Below, piece by piece: positions 8,409 to 17,807 of a stretch of DNA of 36,437 nt (the first letter of the stretch is position 1; each line of letters begins with the position of its first letter). Source of the DNA: an uncultured Alphaproteobacteria bacterium (GTDB lineage Bacteria; Pseudomonadota; Alphaproteobacteria; Rhodobacterales; Rhodobacteraceae). The stretch is taken from assembly GCA_902586855.1 (NCBI GenBank), contig CACIIZ010000012.1, forward strand, positions 1 through 36,437, written 5' to 3'. The notes beneath the pieces are model-generated. The model searched no databases. It was given only the letters and a program-made list of their open reading frames with translations, and had not been told where the DNA came from. The translations under genes and the position numbers were made by a program.

Positions 8409-9095
8409 GTGGCTTTTAAAGGATTACTTTTTGATAAAGACGGTACTTTATTTCATTTTCAAGAAAGCTGGGGCGAGTGGATGAGTCAAATCATAAACGA
8501 ACTAACAACTGGCTCCACAAGGGATAGGAAGATGATGGCAAAAGAACTTGGTTTTGATTTAAACCAAAAAACTTTCCTTAAAGAAAGTGTATTCATCGCA
8601 GGTGCTGCTGGGGAGTTTCTCTCTATAATTGAGCCGTACTCGAGAAGATTAAAAGGAAATAGACTGCGTGAATTTATTACTAGTAAGTCTGTCAAACTGA
8701 TCCAGGTTCCAGTAACTAATCTACCTCAATTGTTCGATCAGCTTAAATCACAGAATATTTTCCTGGGCATTGTCACCAATGACTGTGAAGAACCTGCAAA
8801 ATCACAATTAGAGTCAGCAAAAATTCTTGATTATTTTGATTTTGTTGTCGGTTGTGATAGTGGCTACGGCGCAAAACCAGAGTCAGGGCAACTGATTGAA
8901 TTTCTCAATATTTTTGATTTAAAGTCATATGAGGTCGCCATGATAGGAGATAGCACACATGACCTCATGGCAGCCCAAAAAGCAAAAATCTACTCGGTAG
9001 GAGTATTAACAGGGGTTGCAGAAAAAGAAGAACTGATGCCCCATGCTGACAAAATATTAGACTCTATTGAGGGGTTACCTTCCTGGCTAAGATAA
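8409..9095 (+). CDS. HAD phosphatase, phosphoglycolate phosphatase-like
   Basis: A 228-residue HAD enzyme with all motifs: LLFDKDGTLF (Asp9 nucleophile, Asp11), the Thr of GIVTNDCEEP, Lys in YGAKPESGQL, and MIGDSTHDLMAAQKA for Mg2+. A helical cap follows motif I (about residues 20-90), as in Gph. The start is GTG at 8409. AGGAGG lies seven bases upstream, and the longer frame to 8271 would run into the antisense thioesterase coding region without gaining any domain. It probably removes phosphate from 2-phosphoglycolate or a related small phosphoester, but Gph-like proteins are often misassigned, so I leave the symbol out. Confidence 0.85.
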   Translation: MAFKGLLFDKDGTLFHFQESWGEWMSQIINELTTGSTRDRKMMAKELGFDLNQKTFLKESVFIAGAAGEFLSIIEPYSRRLKGNRLREFITSKSVKLIQVPVTNLPQLFDQLKSQNIFLGIVTNDCEEPAKSQLESAKILDYFDFVVGCDSGYGAKPESGQLIEFLNIFDLKSYEVAMIGDSTHDLMAAQKAKIYSVGVLTGVAEKEELMPHADKILDSIEGLPSWLR

Positions 9096-9169
9096 TATCT
9101 TTACAAAAGATCAATTCTACCTTCTAATTTACTCAATCCATGGTGCGTCACTAAAGGAAACAAATCTCT

Positions 9170-10726
9170 ATGAAAGCTGATCGTAGATCCAGATCTGGAG
9201 GGCGCTCTGGAAATACCCGGCGAAATAGTGCATCGGCAGTTTCTCAAACCCCTTGGTCACTACCTATTAATTGTGACAATTTTGTTGAACCCATATCTCA
9301 GGAAGGGATCGAAAAGATTCATGACACTGCAATGCGTGTCCTAGAAGAAATTGGTATTGAATTCATCAATGAGGAAGCAAAATTCCTACTCAAAGAAGCT
9401 GGTTGCCGGGTTGACCCAGATTCTGACAACGTGAGAATGGATAGAAGTTGGGTAATGGAAATGCTCAAGCATGCTCCAAATAAATTCGACATCATCCCTA
9501 GAAATAAGGAAAGGAAGGTGACTATTGGAGGTAGGCACATGACTTTTGTTAATGTTTCTTCACCTCCAAACGTGATGGATCTAGATAGAGGAAGAAGGCC
9601 CGGTGACTTTGAAAGCTTTAAGGATCTCATTAAATTTACCCAATATTTTAACTGTATACATGTGGCAGGCGGATACCCTGTAGAACCTGTTGATATTCAT
9701 TCCTCAATAAGACATCTTAAGTGTTTGTATGAAAAACTAACCTTAACTGACAAAGTTTGTCATGCCTATTCCCTGGGAACTGAACGAGTTGACGATGCTA
9801 TTGAGATGGCACGAATTGCGAGTGGTTTAAAGGAAGAAGATTTTGTTAAAGAAGCAAGAATTTATACAAATATCAATTCCTCTTCCCCACTTAAACACGA
9901 CTGGCCTATGCTTGACGGAGCTATGCGCTTTGCTAGAAAAAATCAACCTGTAAGTGTAACTCCCTTTACCCTGGCAGGCGCAATGGCTCCAGTTACTCTA
10001 TCAGGTGCAGTAGCGCAATCGATAGCTGAAGGTCTGGCAGCTATTGCTCTACTTCAGTACATTAAACCAGGTTGCCCAGTGATCCTTGGCACCTTTACTT
10101 CAAATGTGGATATGAAGTCTGGTTCACCTGCCTTTGGTACCCCAGAATATATTCGTGCCACACAAATTACTGGACAAATGGCCCGTTATTATAATTTACC
10201 CATGAGGTCATCAAACGCATGTACCGCTAATGCCCCTGATGGCCAAGCGATGTGGGAAAGCCTAAATAGTCTTTGGGCTTCAACAACTTCAGGAACCAAT
10301 TTAGTTTATCACGGCGCGGGGTGGCTTGACGGTGGCTTAATTGCCTCCTACGAAAAATTTGTTATGGATTGTGAAGTTCTACAACAATTCAAGCGATACT
10401 TTGAACCTGAATTATGTAGCGTTACTGAGGATGACCTAGCTTTTGAGGCTATTTCTGAAGTAGGCCCTACGGGCCACTTTTTTGGTTGCCAGCATACTCA
10501 AGACCGTTATACCAACGCTTTCTATTCTCCTTTTCTATCTGATTGGAGAAATTACGAAGCCTGGGCTGAAGCTGGCGAAGAGTGGACCCATGTTAAAGCA
10601 AATAAAATTTGGAAAGCTATTCTAAATGAATTTGAACCACCTCCAATAGATGAAGGAATTAAAGAAGAATTAGCTAGTTTTGTAGATCGCAGGGTAAAAG
10701 AAGGAGGAGCGCCTACTGATTTTTAG
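9170..10726 (+). CDS. MttB-family (trimethylamine methyltransferase-like) corrinoid methyltransferase, non-pyrrolysine
   Basis: A 518-residue protein of the trimethylamine:corrinoid methyltransferase superfamily. It has a basic Arg/Ser/Gly-rich N-terminus (residues 1-20), then ISQEGIEKIHDTAMRVLEEI at about 42-61, the usual opening helix. A TIM-barrel core follows, with SVTPFTLAGAMAPVTLSGA near 266 and SSNACTANAPDGQAMWES near 347. No in-frame amber codon interrupts it; the TAG at 10724-10726 is the terminus. It therefore belongs to the pyrrolysine-free MttB group, of which some members demethylate glycine betaine or other quaternary amines. No corrinoid protein or activator gene is in the window. 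It is followed tail-to-tail by pntB. The substrate is unknown. Confidence 0.85.
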   Translation: MKADRRSRSGGRSGNTRRNSASAVSQTPWSLPINCDNFVEPISQEGIEKIHDTAMRVLEEIGIEFINEEAKFLLKEAGCRVDPDSDNVRMDRSWVMEMLKHAPNKFDIIPRNKERKVTIGGRHMTFVNVSSPPNVMDLDRGRRPGDFESFKDLIKFTQYFNCIHVAGGYPVEPVDIHSSIRHLKCLYEKLTLTDKVCHAYSLGTERVDDAIEMARIASGLKEEDFVKEARIYTNINSSSPLKHDWPMLDGAMRFARKNQPVSVTPFTLAGAMAPVTLSGAVAQSIAEGLAAIALLQYIKPGCPVILGTFTSNVDMKSGSPAFGTPEYIRATQITGQMARYYNLPMRSSNACTANAPDGQAMWESLNSLWASTTSGTNLVYHGAGWLDGGLIASYEKFVMDCEVLQQFKRYFEPELCSVTEDDLAFEAISEVGPTGHFFGCQHTQDRYTNAFYSPFLSDWRNYEAWAEAGEEWTHVKANKIWKAILNEFEPPPIDEGIKEELASFVDRRVKEGGAPTDF

Positions 10727-10747
10727 TTACTTTAAACTAGAAAGTCT

Positions 10748-12178
10748 TTACTCAATTTTTGAGAGCAAACTGTTCAAAGAGTTTTTGGCATCACCATAGA
10801 ACATTCGTGTGTTTTCTTTATAAAATAGAGGGTTTTGAATTCCTGAATAACCAGTTCCTTGCCCTCTCTTTGAGACGATCACATGTTTTGCTTTCCATAC
10901 CTCAAGCACCGGCATACCAGCTATAGGACTATTAGGATCTTCTTGTGCTGCCGGGTTAACAATATCATTTGAGCCGATGACAATTACGACGTCTGTTGTT
11001 GGAAAATCATCATTTATTTCATCCATTTCAAGAACAATATCATATGGCACCTTAGCTTCTGCAAGCAAGACATTCATATGACCCGGAAGTCGTCCTGCAA
11101 CAGGGTGTATCCCAAATCTAATAGTCTTTGATTTTGACCTTAATCTTCGGGTCAATTCAGAGACGGCTTGCTGGGCTTGAGCCACAGCCATTCCATATCC
11201 AGGAACTATTATTATTTCATCAGCATCATTCAATAATGAAGCTACTCCATCAGCATCAATAGCGACTTGTTCCCCCTCAATCTCGGATTCGGTAATTGGT
11301 TGAGATCCAAACCCTCCAAGTATAACACTGACAAAATGTCGGTTCATGGCCTTGCACATGATATAACTTAGAATGGCCCCCGACGAACCAACCAATGCTC
11401 CCGTAACTATCAGCAAGTCATTCCCCAAAGTGAATCCAATTGCCGCCGCCGCCCAACCAGAGTACGAGTTAAGCATAGAGACGACAACAGGCATATCCGC
11501 GCCACCTATGCCCATGATTAAATGCCATCCAATAAAACCAGCCAAAAGGGAAAGTAATATCAATGTCCATATCCCTGATCCATTGAAATAAAGCACCCCT
11601 AATCCTAAAGAACAAATTAGTGCAGCCAGGTTAAGACCATGACCACCAGGCAATTTAAATACCTTACCGTCTATTTTTCCCGACAACTTTCCGAAAGCCA
11701 CTACTGATCCAGTAAAAGTGACCGCTCCGATAAATATACCTAGAAAAATTTCAACGGCCATGATTGAAATCTCTGTGGCGTTTTTACTTGCTAATTTCTT
11801 GGAAAAGCCGCTCAACTCCTCTAAATTTCCACTAAAATTTTCTATCAGTGCCAACTCTAGTTGTGCATTAATTCCAATGAAAACAGCCGCTAAACCAACA
11901 AAGCTATGAAGTGCCGCCACCAATTGAGGCATCTCTGTCATTTCTACTTTTTTTGCTACATAATAACCGATGACAGATCCTATGATTATCATGGGTAAAA
12001 GGAGCCAAAAATTACCTGAATTACCACTAAAGATAGTAAAAACAACTGATATGGCCATGCCTGCTATACCAAACCAAACGGCTCTCTTAGCCTTCTCTTG
12101 ATTGCTCAGCCCACCGAGTGATAGAATGAATAACACACTTGCTGATATATATGCCGCTGATACTAATCCATATTCCAT
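10748..12178 (-). CDS. pntB: NAD(P) transhydrogenase subunit beta
   Basis: A 476-residue protein with an N-terminal membrane domain of about nine hydrophobic segments (residues 5-265). A C-terminal NADP(H)-binding dIII domain follows, containing [15 protein letters not shown] near 320, [20 protein letters not shown] and [19 protein letters not shown] near 395. These are hallmark dIII motifs. It forms the proton-translocating transhydrogenase with PntA, using the proton gradient to drive hydride transfer from NADH to NADP+. It starts 16 bases after pntA ends, with TAGGAGAA as ribosome site, and is co-transcribed with it. The length is normal. Confidence 0.96.
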   Translation of the reverse strand: MEYGLVSAAYISASVLFILSLGGLSNQEKAKRAVWFGIAGMAISVVFTIFSGNSGNFWLLLPMIIIGSVIGYYVAKKVEMTEMPQLVAALHSFVGLAAVFIGINAQLELALIENFSGNLEELSGFSKKLASKNATEISIMAVEIFLGIFIGAVTFTGSVVAFGKLSGKIDGKVFKLPGGHGLNLAALICSLGLGVLYFNGSGIWTLILLSLLAGFIGWHLIMGIGGADMPVVVSMLNSYSGWAAAAIGFTLGNDLLIVTGALVGSSGAILSYIMCKAMNRHFVSVILGGFGSQPITESEIEGEQVAIDADGVASLLNDADEIIIVPGYGMAVAQAQQAVSELTRRLRSKSKTIRFGIHPVAGRLPGHMNVLLAEAKVPYDIVLEMDEINDDFPTTDVVIVIGSNDIVNPAAQEDPNSPIAGMPVLEVWKAKHVIVSKRGQGTGYSGIQNPLFYKENTRMFYGDAKNSLNSLLSKIE

Positions 12179-12194
12179 TAACTTCTCCTACCGG

Positions 12195-13760
12195 TCAGGA
12201 CTTTTGAAACATGGCCAACATACGCCGGGTAACCATGAAACCTCCGACGATGTTGATGGTTGAAATCAGAACCGAGATTGATGCTAGAAATATAGCGAAC
12301 CAGCTCTCAGAGGCCATTTGCAGCACTGCACCAATAATTATTATACCGGATATCGCATTAGTTACTGCCATCAACGGCGTATGCAAAGCATGACTAACAT
12401 TCCAAATAACTTGGAAGCCTACAAAACACGCTAGTGCGAATACTATCATGTGTTGCATAAAGTCTGAGGGCGCATAATGTCCAATCACAAACATCAATAT
12501 TGCTCCTATCGAGAGCAAAATGGTCTGTTGTATAGTATTCTTTCGAAAGATTTCACGTTCTTCAATTTTGATTTCTTCGGGAGTCTTTGTTTCAATTTTA
12601 GGCGCTTGCTTGGCTATAGCTTGAACTTTTGGCGGGGGAGGCGGAAAGGTTAGTTTTCCATTATGCGTTACTGTGCTACCTCGGATGACATCGTCATTCA
12701 TATCTACATTCATTTTTCCGTCATTACCAGGAGTTAAATCATCCAACATGTGCCTGATATTATTTGCATAGAGGGATGAGGCTTGCGAGGCCATGCGGCT
12801 TGGAAAATCGGTATACCCTATAATAGTTACATCGTTATCAGTTATCACTTTCTCACCAGGCACAGTTAAATCACAATTACCACCCTTTTCAGCAGCTAAA
12901 TCAACTACAACAGAACCGGGTCTCATATTATTAACAAAATCTTTAAGCCATAACTTTGGAGCATCCCTACCTGGAATGAGAGCAGTAGTAATAACGATAT
13001 CAATTTCGGGAGCTTGCTCACTAAAACATTGTAACTGCTTTTCTCTAAATTCTGGGCTGGATGGAGCTGCATATCCGCCGGTCTCAGAACCATCTGTACC
13101 TTCGTCAAAATCAAGCATTAAGAATTCTGCACCCATAGATTCAATTTGCTCACCCACTTCAGGCCTAACATCAAAAGCTCTAACTATAGCTCCAAGACTA
13201 ACTGAAGTACCTATGGCTGCTAATCCTGCAACACCTGCACCAATTACTAATACTTTTGCTGGTGGAACTTTACCAGCTGCAGTAATTTGCCCCGTAAAAA
13301 AGCGATCGAAATTATTCGTTGCTTCAATTACTGCCCTATAACCTGCAATATTGGACATAGAAGAAAGTGCATCCATCTTCTGTGCTCGACTTATCCTCGG
13401 CACCATATCCATGGCTATTGTTGTGACACCCTTTTTCTTGAGACTTTCTAATAATGTCTTATTTTGTCCAGGCCAAATGAATCCTATTAGGATTTGTCCC
13501 TTCCTAAGTTTTTTTTGTTCAGTATCCGTGGGTGGATTTACTTTTACAATAACGTCTGCTTCTTTCCATATATTTGTAGACGATTTAACGAGGCGACATC
13601 CACTCATTTTGTAATCAGAATCAGAAAAGCGTGAGCCATTCCCAGCTCCAGACTGTATAATCACTTCATGACCTAAATTTATTAGAAACTTAGCTGATTG
13701 TGGGGTTACTGCTATGCGGCTTTCACCTTGATCTAACTCTTTGGGGGCTGCTATTTTCAT
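12195..13760 (-). CDS. pntA: NAD(P) transhydrogenase subunit alpha, unsplit (dI plus membrane part)
   Basis: A 521-residue protein combining both halves that are separate genes (pntAA, pntAB) in many Alphaproteobacteria. Residues 1-380 form the NAD(H)-binding dI domain, with KVLVIGAGVAGLAAIGTSVS near 170 and IGYTDFPSRMASQASSLYA near 315. A linker rich in Pro and Glu (PPPPPK, about 373-410) leads to four membrane segments ending GGFMVTRRMLAMFQKS. The arrangement is like E. coli PntA (510 residues). AAAAGGTACTGAG precedes the ATG. It is first gene of the pntAB operon, and no other gene follows pntB. Confidence 0.96.
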   Translation of the reverse strand: MKIAAPKELDQGESRIAVTPQSAKFLINLGHEVIIQSGAGNGSRFSDSDYKMSGCRLVKSSTNIWKEADVIVKVNPPTDTEQKKLRKGQILIGFIWPGQNKTLLESLKKKGVTTIAMDMVPRISRAQKMDALSSMSNIAGYRAVIEATNNFDRFFTGQITAAGKVPPAKVLVIGAGVAGLAAIGTSVSLGAIVRAFDVRPEVGEQIESMGAEFLMLDFDEGTDGSETGGYAAPSSPEFREKQLQCFSEQAPEIDIVITTALIPGRDAPKLWLKDFVNNMRPGSVVVDLAAEKGGNCDLTVPGEKVITDNDVTIIGYTDFPSRMASQASSLYANNIRHMLDDLTPGNDGKMNVDMNDDVIRGSTVTHNGKLTFPPPPPKVQAIAKQAPKIETKTPEEIKIEEREIFRKNTIQQTILLSIGAILMFVIGHYAPSDFMQHMIVFALACFVGFQVIWNVSHALHTPLMAVTNAISGIIIIGAVLQMASESWFAIFLASISVLISTINIVGGFMVTRRMLAMFQKS

Positions 13761-13957
13761 CTCAGTACCTTTTCAATATTCCAACTAATCAGGACACACT
13801 ATAGGCTTTCTAATATCGGGAAATACATAATGGATAACGCACAGAAAGCAAGTTGTTTTTGTAATTATGAGTGCTAAGACTTTATGGTACATAGCAATTA
13901 AACTATGACAACAAGTTCCAGTGCCCTTTTGAAGCTGGAAGCTTAAAATTAATACTT

Positions 13958-14746
13958 CTATTTTTTGTAAGGCTTAATTGCCCTAAAATGATGTGGGCAA
14001 TGTTCTCCTGAATCTAATACTCTTATCATAGCCTCCCAGGTCATTATTTGGTTTCTTATGAATTCCTCAGAAGTTACTTTTTCATACGATTTACGATCAG
14101 ATCCTGATAGGATGTCTAACTCCCTACGCGCCTCATTTCTATACCAGGAGTTACGGTTCCTTACTTCGATAGAGATAAATCCACAACTCTTCAAAGCTTC
14201 CTCATATTTATTTGGTGACGCCATGCCAAATCCTAGATCCTCAAGCTCCAAATAATATTTCATCTCTGGGGACGGTTCATCATCATGTGAAATCAACCAA
14301 TCTGAGAAAACAAAAATACCTCCAGGAACTAATACTCTTGATACCTCATTGAAAATTGCTTCCTTATTAGGGACATGCACAATTGAATCTTTGGAGAAAA
14401 CTATATCAAATGTATCTGCCTTGAAAGGTAATTTACCCTGTCCTACATGGAAAACTTTTATTTTTTCTTCCAAATTCGCTCTATTAATTTTATCCTTTGC
14501 TTTCTTTAAAACATCAGATTCAACATCCACGCCTATAACCATCTTGGCTTGAAAATCTCTAAGAAGGCTAATTGTTATCCCACCTGCTCCACATCCAATA
14601 TCTAAGACTTTGCGATCCAACAAGCTCGTTTTCATTAAAAGCCTTTGGATTTCCCCATGTCCCCCAGGCGACATGAATCCATCACCCCATAACTTCTCTA
14701 AGAAATCAATATGCGTGGTGTCGTAATGTAACTGATCTTGACCCAA
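13958..14746 (-). CDS. SAM-dependent N-methyltransferase, phosphoethanolamine/sarcosine methyltransferase-like
   Basis: A 262-residue class I methyltransferase. The SAM site VLDIGCGAGGITISL is at residues 47-61, with VIGVDVESDVLKKA after it and the post-I Asp/Glu in the expected place. The N-terminal segment IDFLEKLWGDGFMSPGGHGE recurs in bacterial enzymes annotated as phosphoethanolamine or sarcosine/dimethylglycine N-methyltransferases. An alternative is a ubiquinone/menaquinone-type enzyme, but that N-terminal block argues against it. The likely role is methylation of an amine in phosphatidylcholine or glycine betaine formation; this is inference from family resemblance. It is divergent from the GYD-like gene with a 109-base gap. 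Confidence 0.75.
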   Translation of the reverse strand: MGQDQLHYDTTHIDFLEKLWGDGFMSPGGHGEIQRLLMKTSLLDRKVLDIGCGAGGITISLLRDFQAKMVIGVDVESDVLKKAKDKINRANLEEKIKVFHVGQGKLPFKADTFDIVFSKDSIVHVPNKEAIFNEVSRVLVPGGIFVFSDWLISHDDEPSPEMKYYLELEDLGFGMASPNKYEEALKSCGFISIEVRNRNSWYRNEARRELDILSGSDRKSYEKVTSEEFIRNQIMTWEAMIRVLDSGEHCPHHFRAIKPYKK

Positions 14747-14855
14747 GGTTTCTTCCTTTAAGGAAATTATACGTTGAATAAAAAGTAAATGTCAAAGAAA
14801 CTAACCCTATATCAATCTATTTTAACTCAATAAAAAATTAATCAAAGGTACGAAT

Positions 14856-15206
14856 ATGCACAAATATATTGTTCTCGGAAAAACAAATACGGAATTCAGT
14901 TCTTCCATGGTTAGCAAACCTCAAAATCGAAAAGATATTGTGGCCCCTTTTGTGGAAAGCTTGGGCGGAAATCTTTTGGAAATGTTATATCTTAATCATC
15001 CTGAAATAAGTGCTGTGGCTTTAATTGAAGGGCCAAATGATGAAGCCGTTGCCTCAATGACCGGCATTATTAAAGCAAGCGGGATGTTTGATGATCTCAA
15101 TTGGTATAGAGCTTTTGACTCATTAGAATTAAAACAAATTTATGAAGTGGCTTCCACTAAGATGACTCAATATGTTTCCGCCAAATCATTTGGGGAAAAT
15201 GAATAA
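14856..15206 (+). CDS. GYD-domain-like small protein
   Basis: A 116-residue protein with an N-terminal strand HKYIVLGKT, then a helix, SLGGNLLEMLYLNHPEISAVALIEGPNDEAVASM and a C-terminal helix. The arrangement of strand, 'GG.l..myy..G.yD.v.iiegpd.eaa' and helix is that of GYD proteins, small dimeric alpha/beta-barrel (ferredoxin-like) proteins of unknown function. The usual GYD tripeptide is here replaced by NHPEIS. AAGG lies eight bases before the ATG. The stop overlaps the next start (TAATG), so both are probably translated together. I cannot name a substrate. Confidence 0.7.
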   Translation: MHKYIVLGKTNTEFSSSMVSKPQNRKDIVAPFVESLGGNLLEMLYLNHPEISAVALIEGPNDEAVASMTGIIKASGMFDDLNWYRAFDSLELKQIYEVASTKMTQYVSAKSFGENE

Positions 15207-15460
15207 TGTATGCGCGAGTTATAAATTTTACTTTGCTGGCGCCATCTCTATGGACAGTGGTACAAGCAGCAACATCAATTGAAACATCCAAAGGCCACAC
15301 TGTACTTTTATTTAAATCATCGGAAAATTCTGGTGTAATTGTTGAATTATTTTCGGACATCAAAATGGCTGGAAAAGAGCTCAGGGCTCTTGAAATTCTG
15401 CAGAAGTTTAAAGAACAAGCAATGGCTAAGGTCAATGTCTTAGAGGGAAAACAGCAGTAA
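15206..15460 (+). CDS. Small hypothetical protein coupled to the GYD-like gene
   Basis: An 84-residue protein whose ATG shares an A with the TAA of the preceding gene, an arrangement typical of translational coupling. It contains no recognised motif. It begins with a strand-like MYARVINFTLLAP and has a Val/Leu-rich central stretch (TVLLFKSSENSGVIVELFSD) and a Lys/Glu helix at the end. The strand-helix pattern could be half of an ABM-like ferredoxin fold, so it may pair with its neighbour. The second and last gene of the small operon, it faces the barrel gene tail-to-tail with 42 bases between. Confidence 0.6.
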   Translation: MYARVINFTLLAPSLWTVVQAATSIETSKGHTVLLFKSSENSGVIVELFSDIKMAGKELRALEILQKFKEQAMAKVNVLEGKQQ

Positions 15461-15502
15461 TGACTTTAGACTATATAAGAGAAATGGCCTTTGCAATTAA
15501 TC

Positions 15503-16981
15503 CTAAAAACTATATTCAGTAGAAAACATGATCACATCTTGATTTCTATAGGGGTAAAGACTATCCGAGACTGAGCTAGCATAATAGCGAACAAATCTAG
15601 CTCCAACGGACAACCCATCCTGCACATTATAATTTGCTGCAAGACTAGAAATCACACTTTCCTCACCATTCAATTTGCTAAAAGTTCCATTAATATTCAG
15701 AAGGTCATTCAGGCCAGTCCACCTAGCCTGGAATGATTGTCCAACTGATGTTTCAGAACCACTTAAAACTTCAGAATAATCTTGAACAAGTTTTACGTCA
15801 CTTTCAAAGCCAAGTGTTAAGTTGTCAATTCCACTATAATCAAAACCAAACCCTATAACGGATTGATTTTTTTTCTGCCATGGTAATACCGTTGGGTCTT
15901 TTCCTGGAATTGGTAGTCCTGCAATCTGTACTGCCTCATATTTAAATAAATAGTTTCCTCGAGCCAGATTACCACTAAACCCATACTTTTGGACCCGATC
16001 AAAACCAAAATGCAGTTCAGTAGAAGATGAAGATGTAGTCACAGACTTCAAGTTTCTTTGATTCAAGTTTTCATCTGAAAATACCACTGCTAAATCTCCA
16101 CCATTAAATGCATAGTTCAGCCTTGCAAATAGCTCAGTTGGATTACTTGGCTTTAGATACTTGGCAAATAATGAACTAGGTGCGAGAGAAGTAGGATTTT
16201 GAAAAAGCACCAGAGGATCAAATCCGCTCCCTGGTTGACCGACATTGTCGGCACCAGCATCATAAGTTAGGATTAGTTCCAGTTTAGCATTTTGTATTGG
16301 GATACTGATCAGTGCCGCTGGGACATGCTGCCTAAAGTCAGATAATTCACCTTGTGCTGGGATCGATAGATCCCTTGGGTTAATTGTATCAGTAATTGAT
16401 AACCCATCGAATTGACCTCGAGCAATAATTTGATTCCCTATTCTCAACCAAATGCTCTCTGATGGATACATATCTAAGTAAGCATCTTTTAATTTAAGGC
16501 GTATAGAATTTCTACCAATCCGATATTGATTGTTATCCAATTTTCCCCAGTCATATCGCAGCAACCCACCAACCTTATATTTGATACTCGGTGAAATTTC
16601 ACCCTTATGATTGAAATTAAAGGCTGTACGAATTCTTTCTAAGCCACTCTTTTGTCTATTGAAGCTAACCCCTGGATCTTCTATACCAAAAACGAAACTT
16701 TGATTGATAGAACCAGAAAAGCCTTCAATCCCAAATCTGCCAATTTTCTTTTCCTCAGAGCCTTCCTTCTTGTCAGAGACCTCTGCCTCCCATTCTCTGT
16801 TGAAAATTAACTCCGATTCTAAATCTTCTAATGAGGAATCTTCCAACAAATCATAATCGTCAGACATCAAATCGATGCCCTTTTCTTCAGAAGAAGTAAC
16901 CTCTGGAAGAAACCATATGAAAGCTAAAAATAAGGTACAGAAGATTTTATTGTAAATATTGTTAACTAATCTAGAGACCAC
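15503..16981 (-). CDS. Outer-membrane beta-barrel protein of an RND/LolA-like export operon
   Basis: A protein of about 492 residues with a signal-peptide-like N-terminus (Arg/Lys, then CTLFLAFIWFLP). An acidic stretch follows (DLMSDDYDLLEDSSLEDLES), then many alternating hydrophobic strands with aromatic girdles (for example YKVGGLLRYDW and TLGFESDVKLVQ). It ends FSTEYSF, the C-terminal Phe typical of barrels inserted by BAM. It resembles DUF1302-type proteins, but I am not certain of the family. The open frame reaches 17023. GTG 16981 is preferred, with GAGG nine bases upstream and a better signal peptide; ATG 17011 is the alternative. It overlaps the LolA-like gene by 11 bases. Confidence 0.75.
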   Translation of the reverse strand: MVSRLVNNIYNKIFCTLFLAFIWFLPEVTSSEEKGIDLMSDDYDLLEDSSLEDLESELIFNREWEAEVSDKKEGSEEKKIGRFGIEGFSGSINQSFVFGIEDPGVSFNRQKSGLERIRTAFNFNHKGEISPSIKYKVGGLLRYDWGKLDNNQYRIGRNSIRLKLKDAYLDMYPSESIWLRIGNQIIARGQFDGLSITDTINPRDLSIPAQGELSDFRQHVPAALISIPIQNAKLELILTYDAGADNVGQPGSGFDPLVLFQNPTSLAPSSLFAKYLKPSNPTELFARLNYAFNGGDLAVVFSDENLNQRNLKSVTTSSSSTELHFGFDRVQKYGFSGNLARGNYLFKYEAVQIAGLPIPGKDPTVLPWQKKNQSVIGFGFDYSGIDNLTLGFESDVKLVQDYSEVLSGSETSVGQSFQARWTGLNDLLNINGTFSKLNGEESVISSLAANYNVQDGLSVGARFVRYYASSVSDSLYPYRNQDVIMFSTEYSF

Positions 16982-17798
16982 TTTGCATGACCTCAGTAGA
17001 AAAAATTCCATCACCAATATCAATATTATATTTTATACTTTTAAGTTGAAAGACACTTTTATGGACTAATTTCTTATTTTTTGTGGTGATCATTTGTAAA
17101 GTTTTTGCTGTCCATATACCATTAATTTTTGTGATATCTTTAGCAGAAAAAAGCTTTATCTTTTTTCCTTTTTTTACAAGAATTCTCCCTTTGACAGGAA
17201 TAAAAATGTCTTTCCTAATCCACTGCAAGCTTTTTAAATAGCCTGTTTTATCAATCACTTTTTTATTTTTTGGTGTCAATTCTATGACCCAGCAATCCTT
17301 TCCTTCAACTAAATCACTTTCTTTTTTAAGCTCATAATTATAATCGTTTAATTCAAATCCATCTATGTCTGTGTAGGTGAAATCACTACCCATGAATGAA
17401 CCAGAACGGTCCGAAGATGCTATCCGATTAACCTTCTGCAAAGCCGGTAAATAAAGCCAAGAATCATCTTCTTTTGATGGGGTTTCCCAATTGAAAGACA
17501 TGTAAGCAGTGCCTTTGACATCACCAGGGCTCTTAAAGAACGATATAGACTTATCAACGTCTGCATAGTCCTTGCTAAACATTTCTATTTCTCTTGTACG
17601 TTTTCTATCCTTCTTATCAATTAAAATCATCCTAGTAGTAGATACAGCTGACTCCCCAGTATATCTAGCATCAACTTTTGACATAATTTCAAATGCCGAA
17701 AGCGAAAAGGCCGGGTTAACTACAAACAATACTAAAGGAATAATTGACCCGAAAAAAAAAATTTTGATAAATAAGCTCATCTGATACTTCCCTTTCAT
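16971..17798 (-). CDS. LolA-like outer-membrane lipoprotein-sorting family protein (periplasmic carrier)
   Basis: A 275-residue exported protein. A signal peptide (IFFFGSIIPLVLFVVNPAFSLS) is followed by AFEIMSKVDARYTGESAVST, MFSKDYADVDKSISFF, WLYLPALQKVNRIASSDRSG and MGSDFTYTDIDGFEL. These are the marks of the LolA_like family (formerly 'outer membrane lipoprotein-sorting protein') that occurs next to MMPL-type RND exporters. The fold should be an open half-barrel that shields a lipid in the periplasm. It starts nine bases after the RND gene stops; ATG 17780, with AAGGG nine bases upstream, is an alternative start. It most likely passes cargo from the RND protein towards the outer-membrane barrel. 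Confidence 0.85.
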   Translation of the reverse strand: MKGKYQMSLFIKIFFFGSIIPLVLFVVNPAFSLSAFEIMSKVDARYTGESAVSTTRMILIDKKDRKRTREIEMFSKDYADVDKSISFFKSPGDVKGTAYMSFNWETPSKEDDSWLYLPALQKVNRIASSDRSGSFMGSDFTYTDIDGFELNDYNYELKKESDLVEGKDCWVIELTPKNKKVIDKTGYLKSLQWIRKDIFIPVKGRILVKKGKKIKLFSAKDITKINGIWTAKTLQMITTKNKKLVHKSVFQLKSIKYNIDIGDGIFSTEVMQSGL

Positions 17799-17807
17799 TA
17801 AGTCTCT

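Noticed and set aside
10724-10726. The TAG codon ending the MttB-like gene as a pyrrolysine codon.
   Set aside because: Readthrough would add only two codons before TAA at 10733, and the protein is already full length. Pyrrolysine MttB has the amber codon inside the barrel.
13928-13957. A hairpin around AAGCTGGAAGCTT after the methyltransferase gene as terminator.
   Set aside because: The stem is only five perfect bases with a mismatch and there is no T-run in the sense direction.
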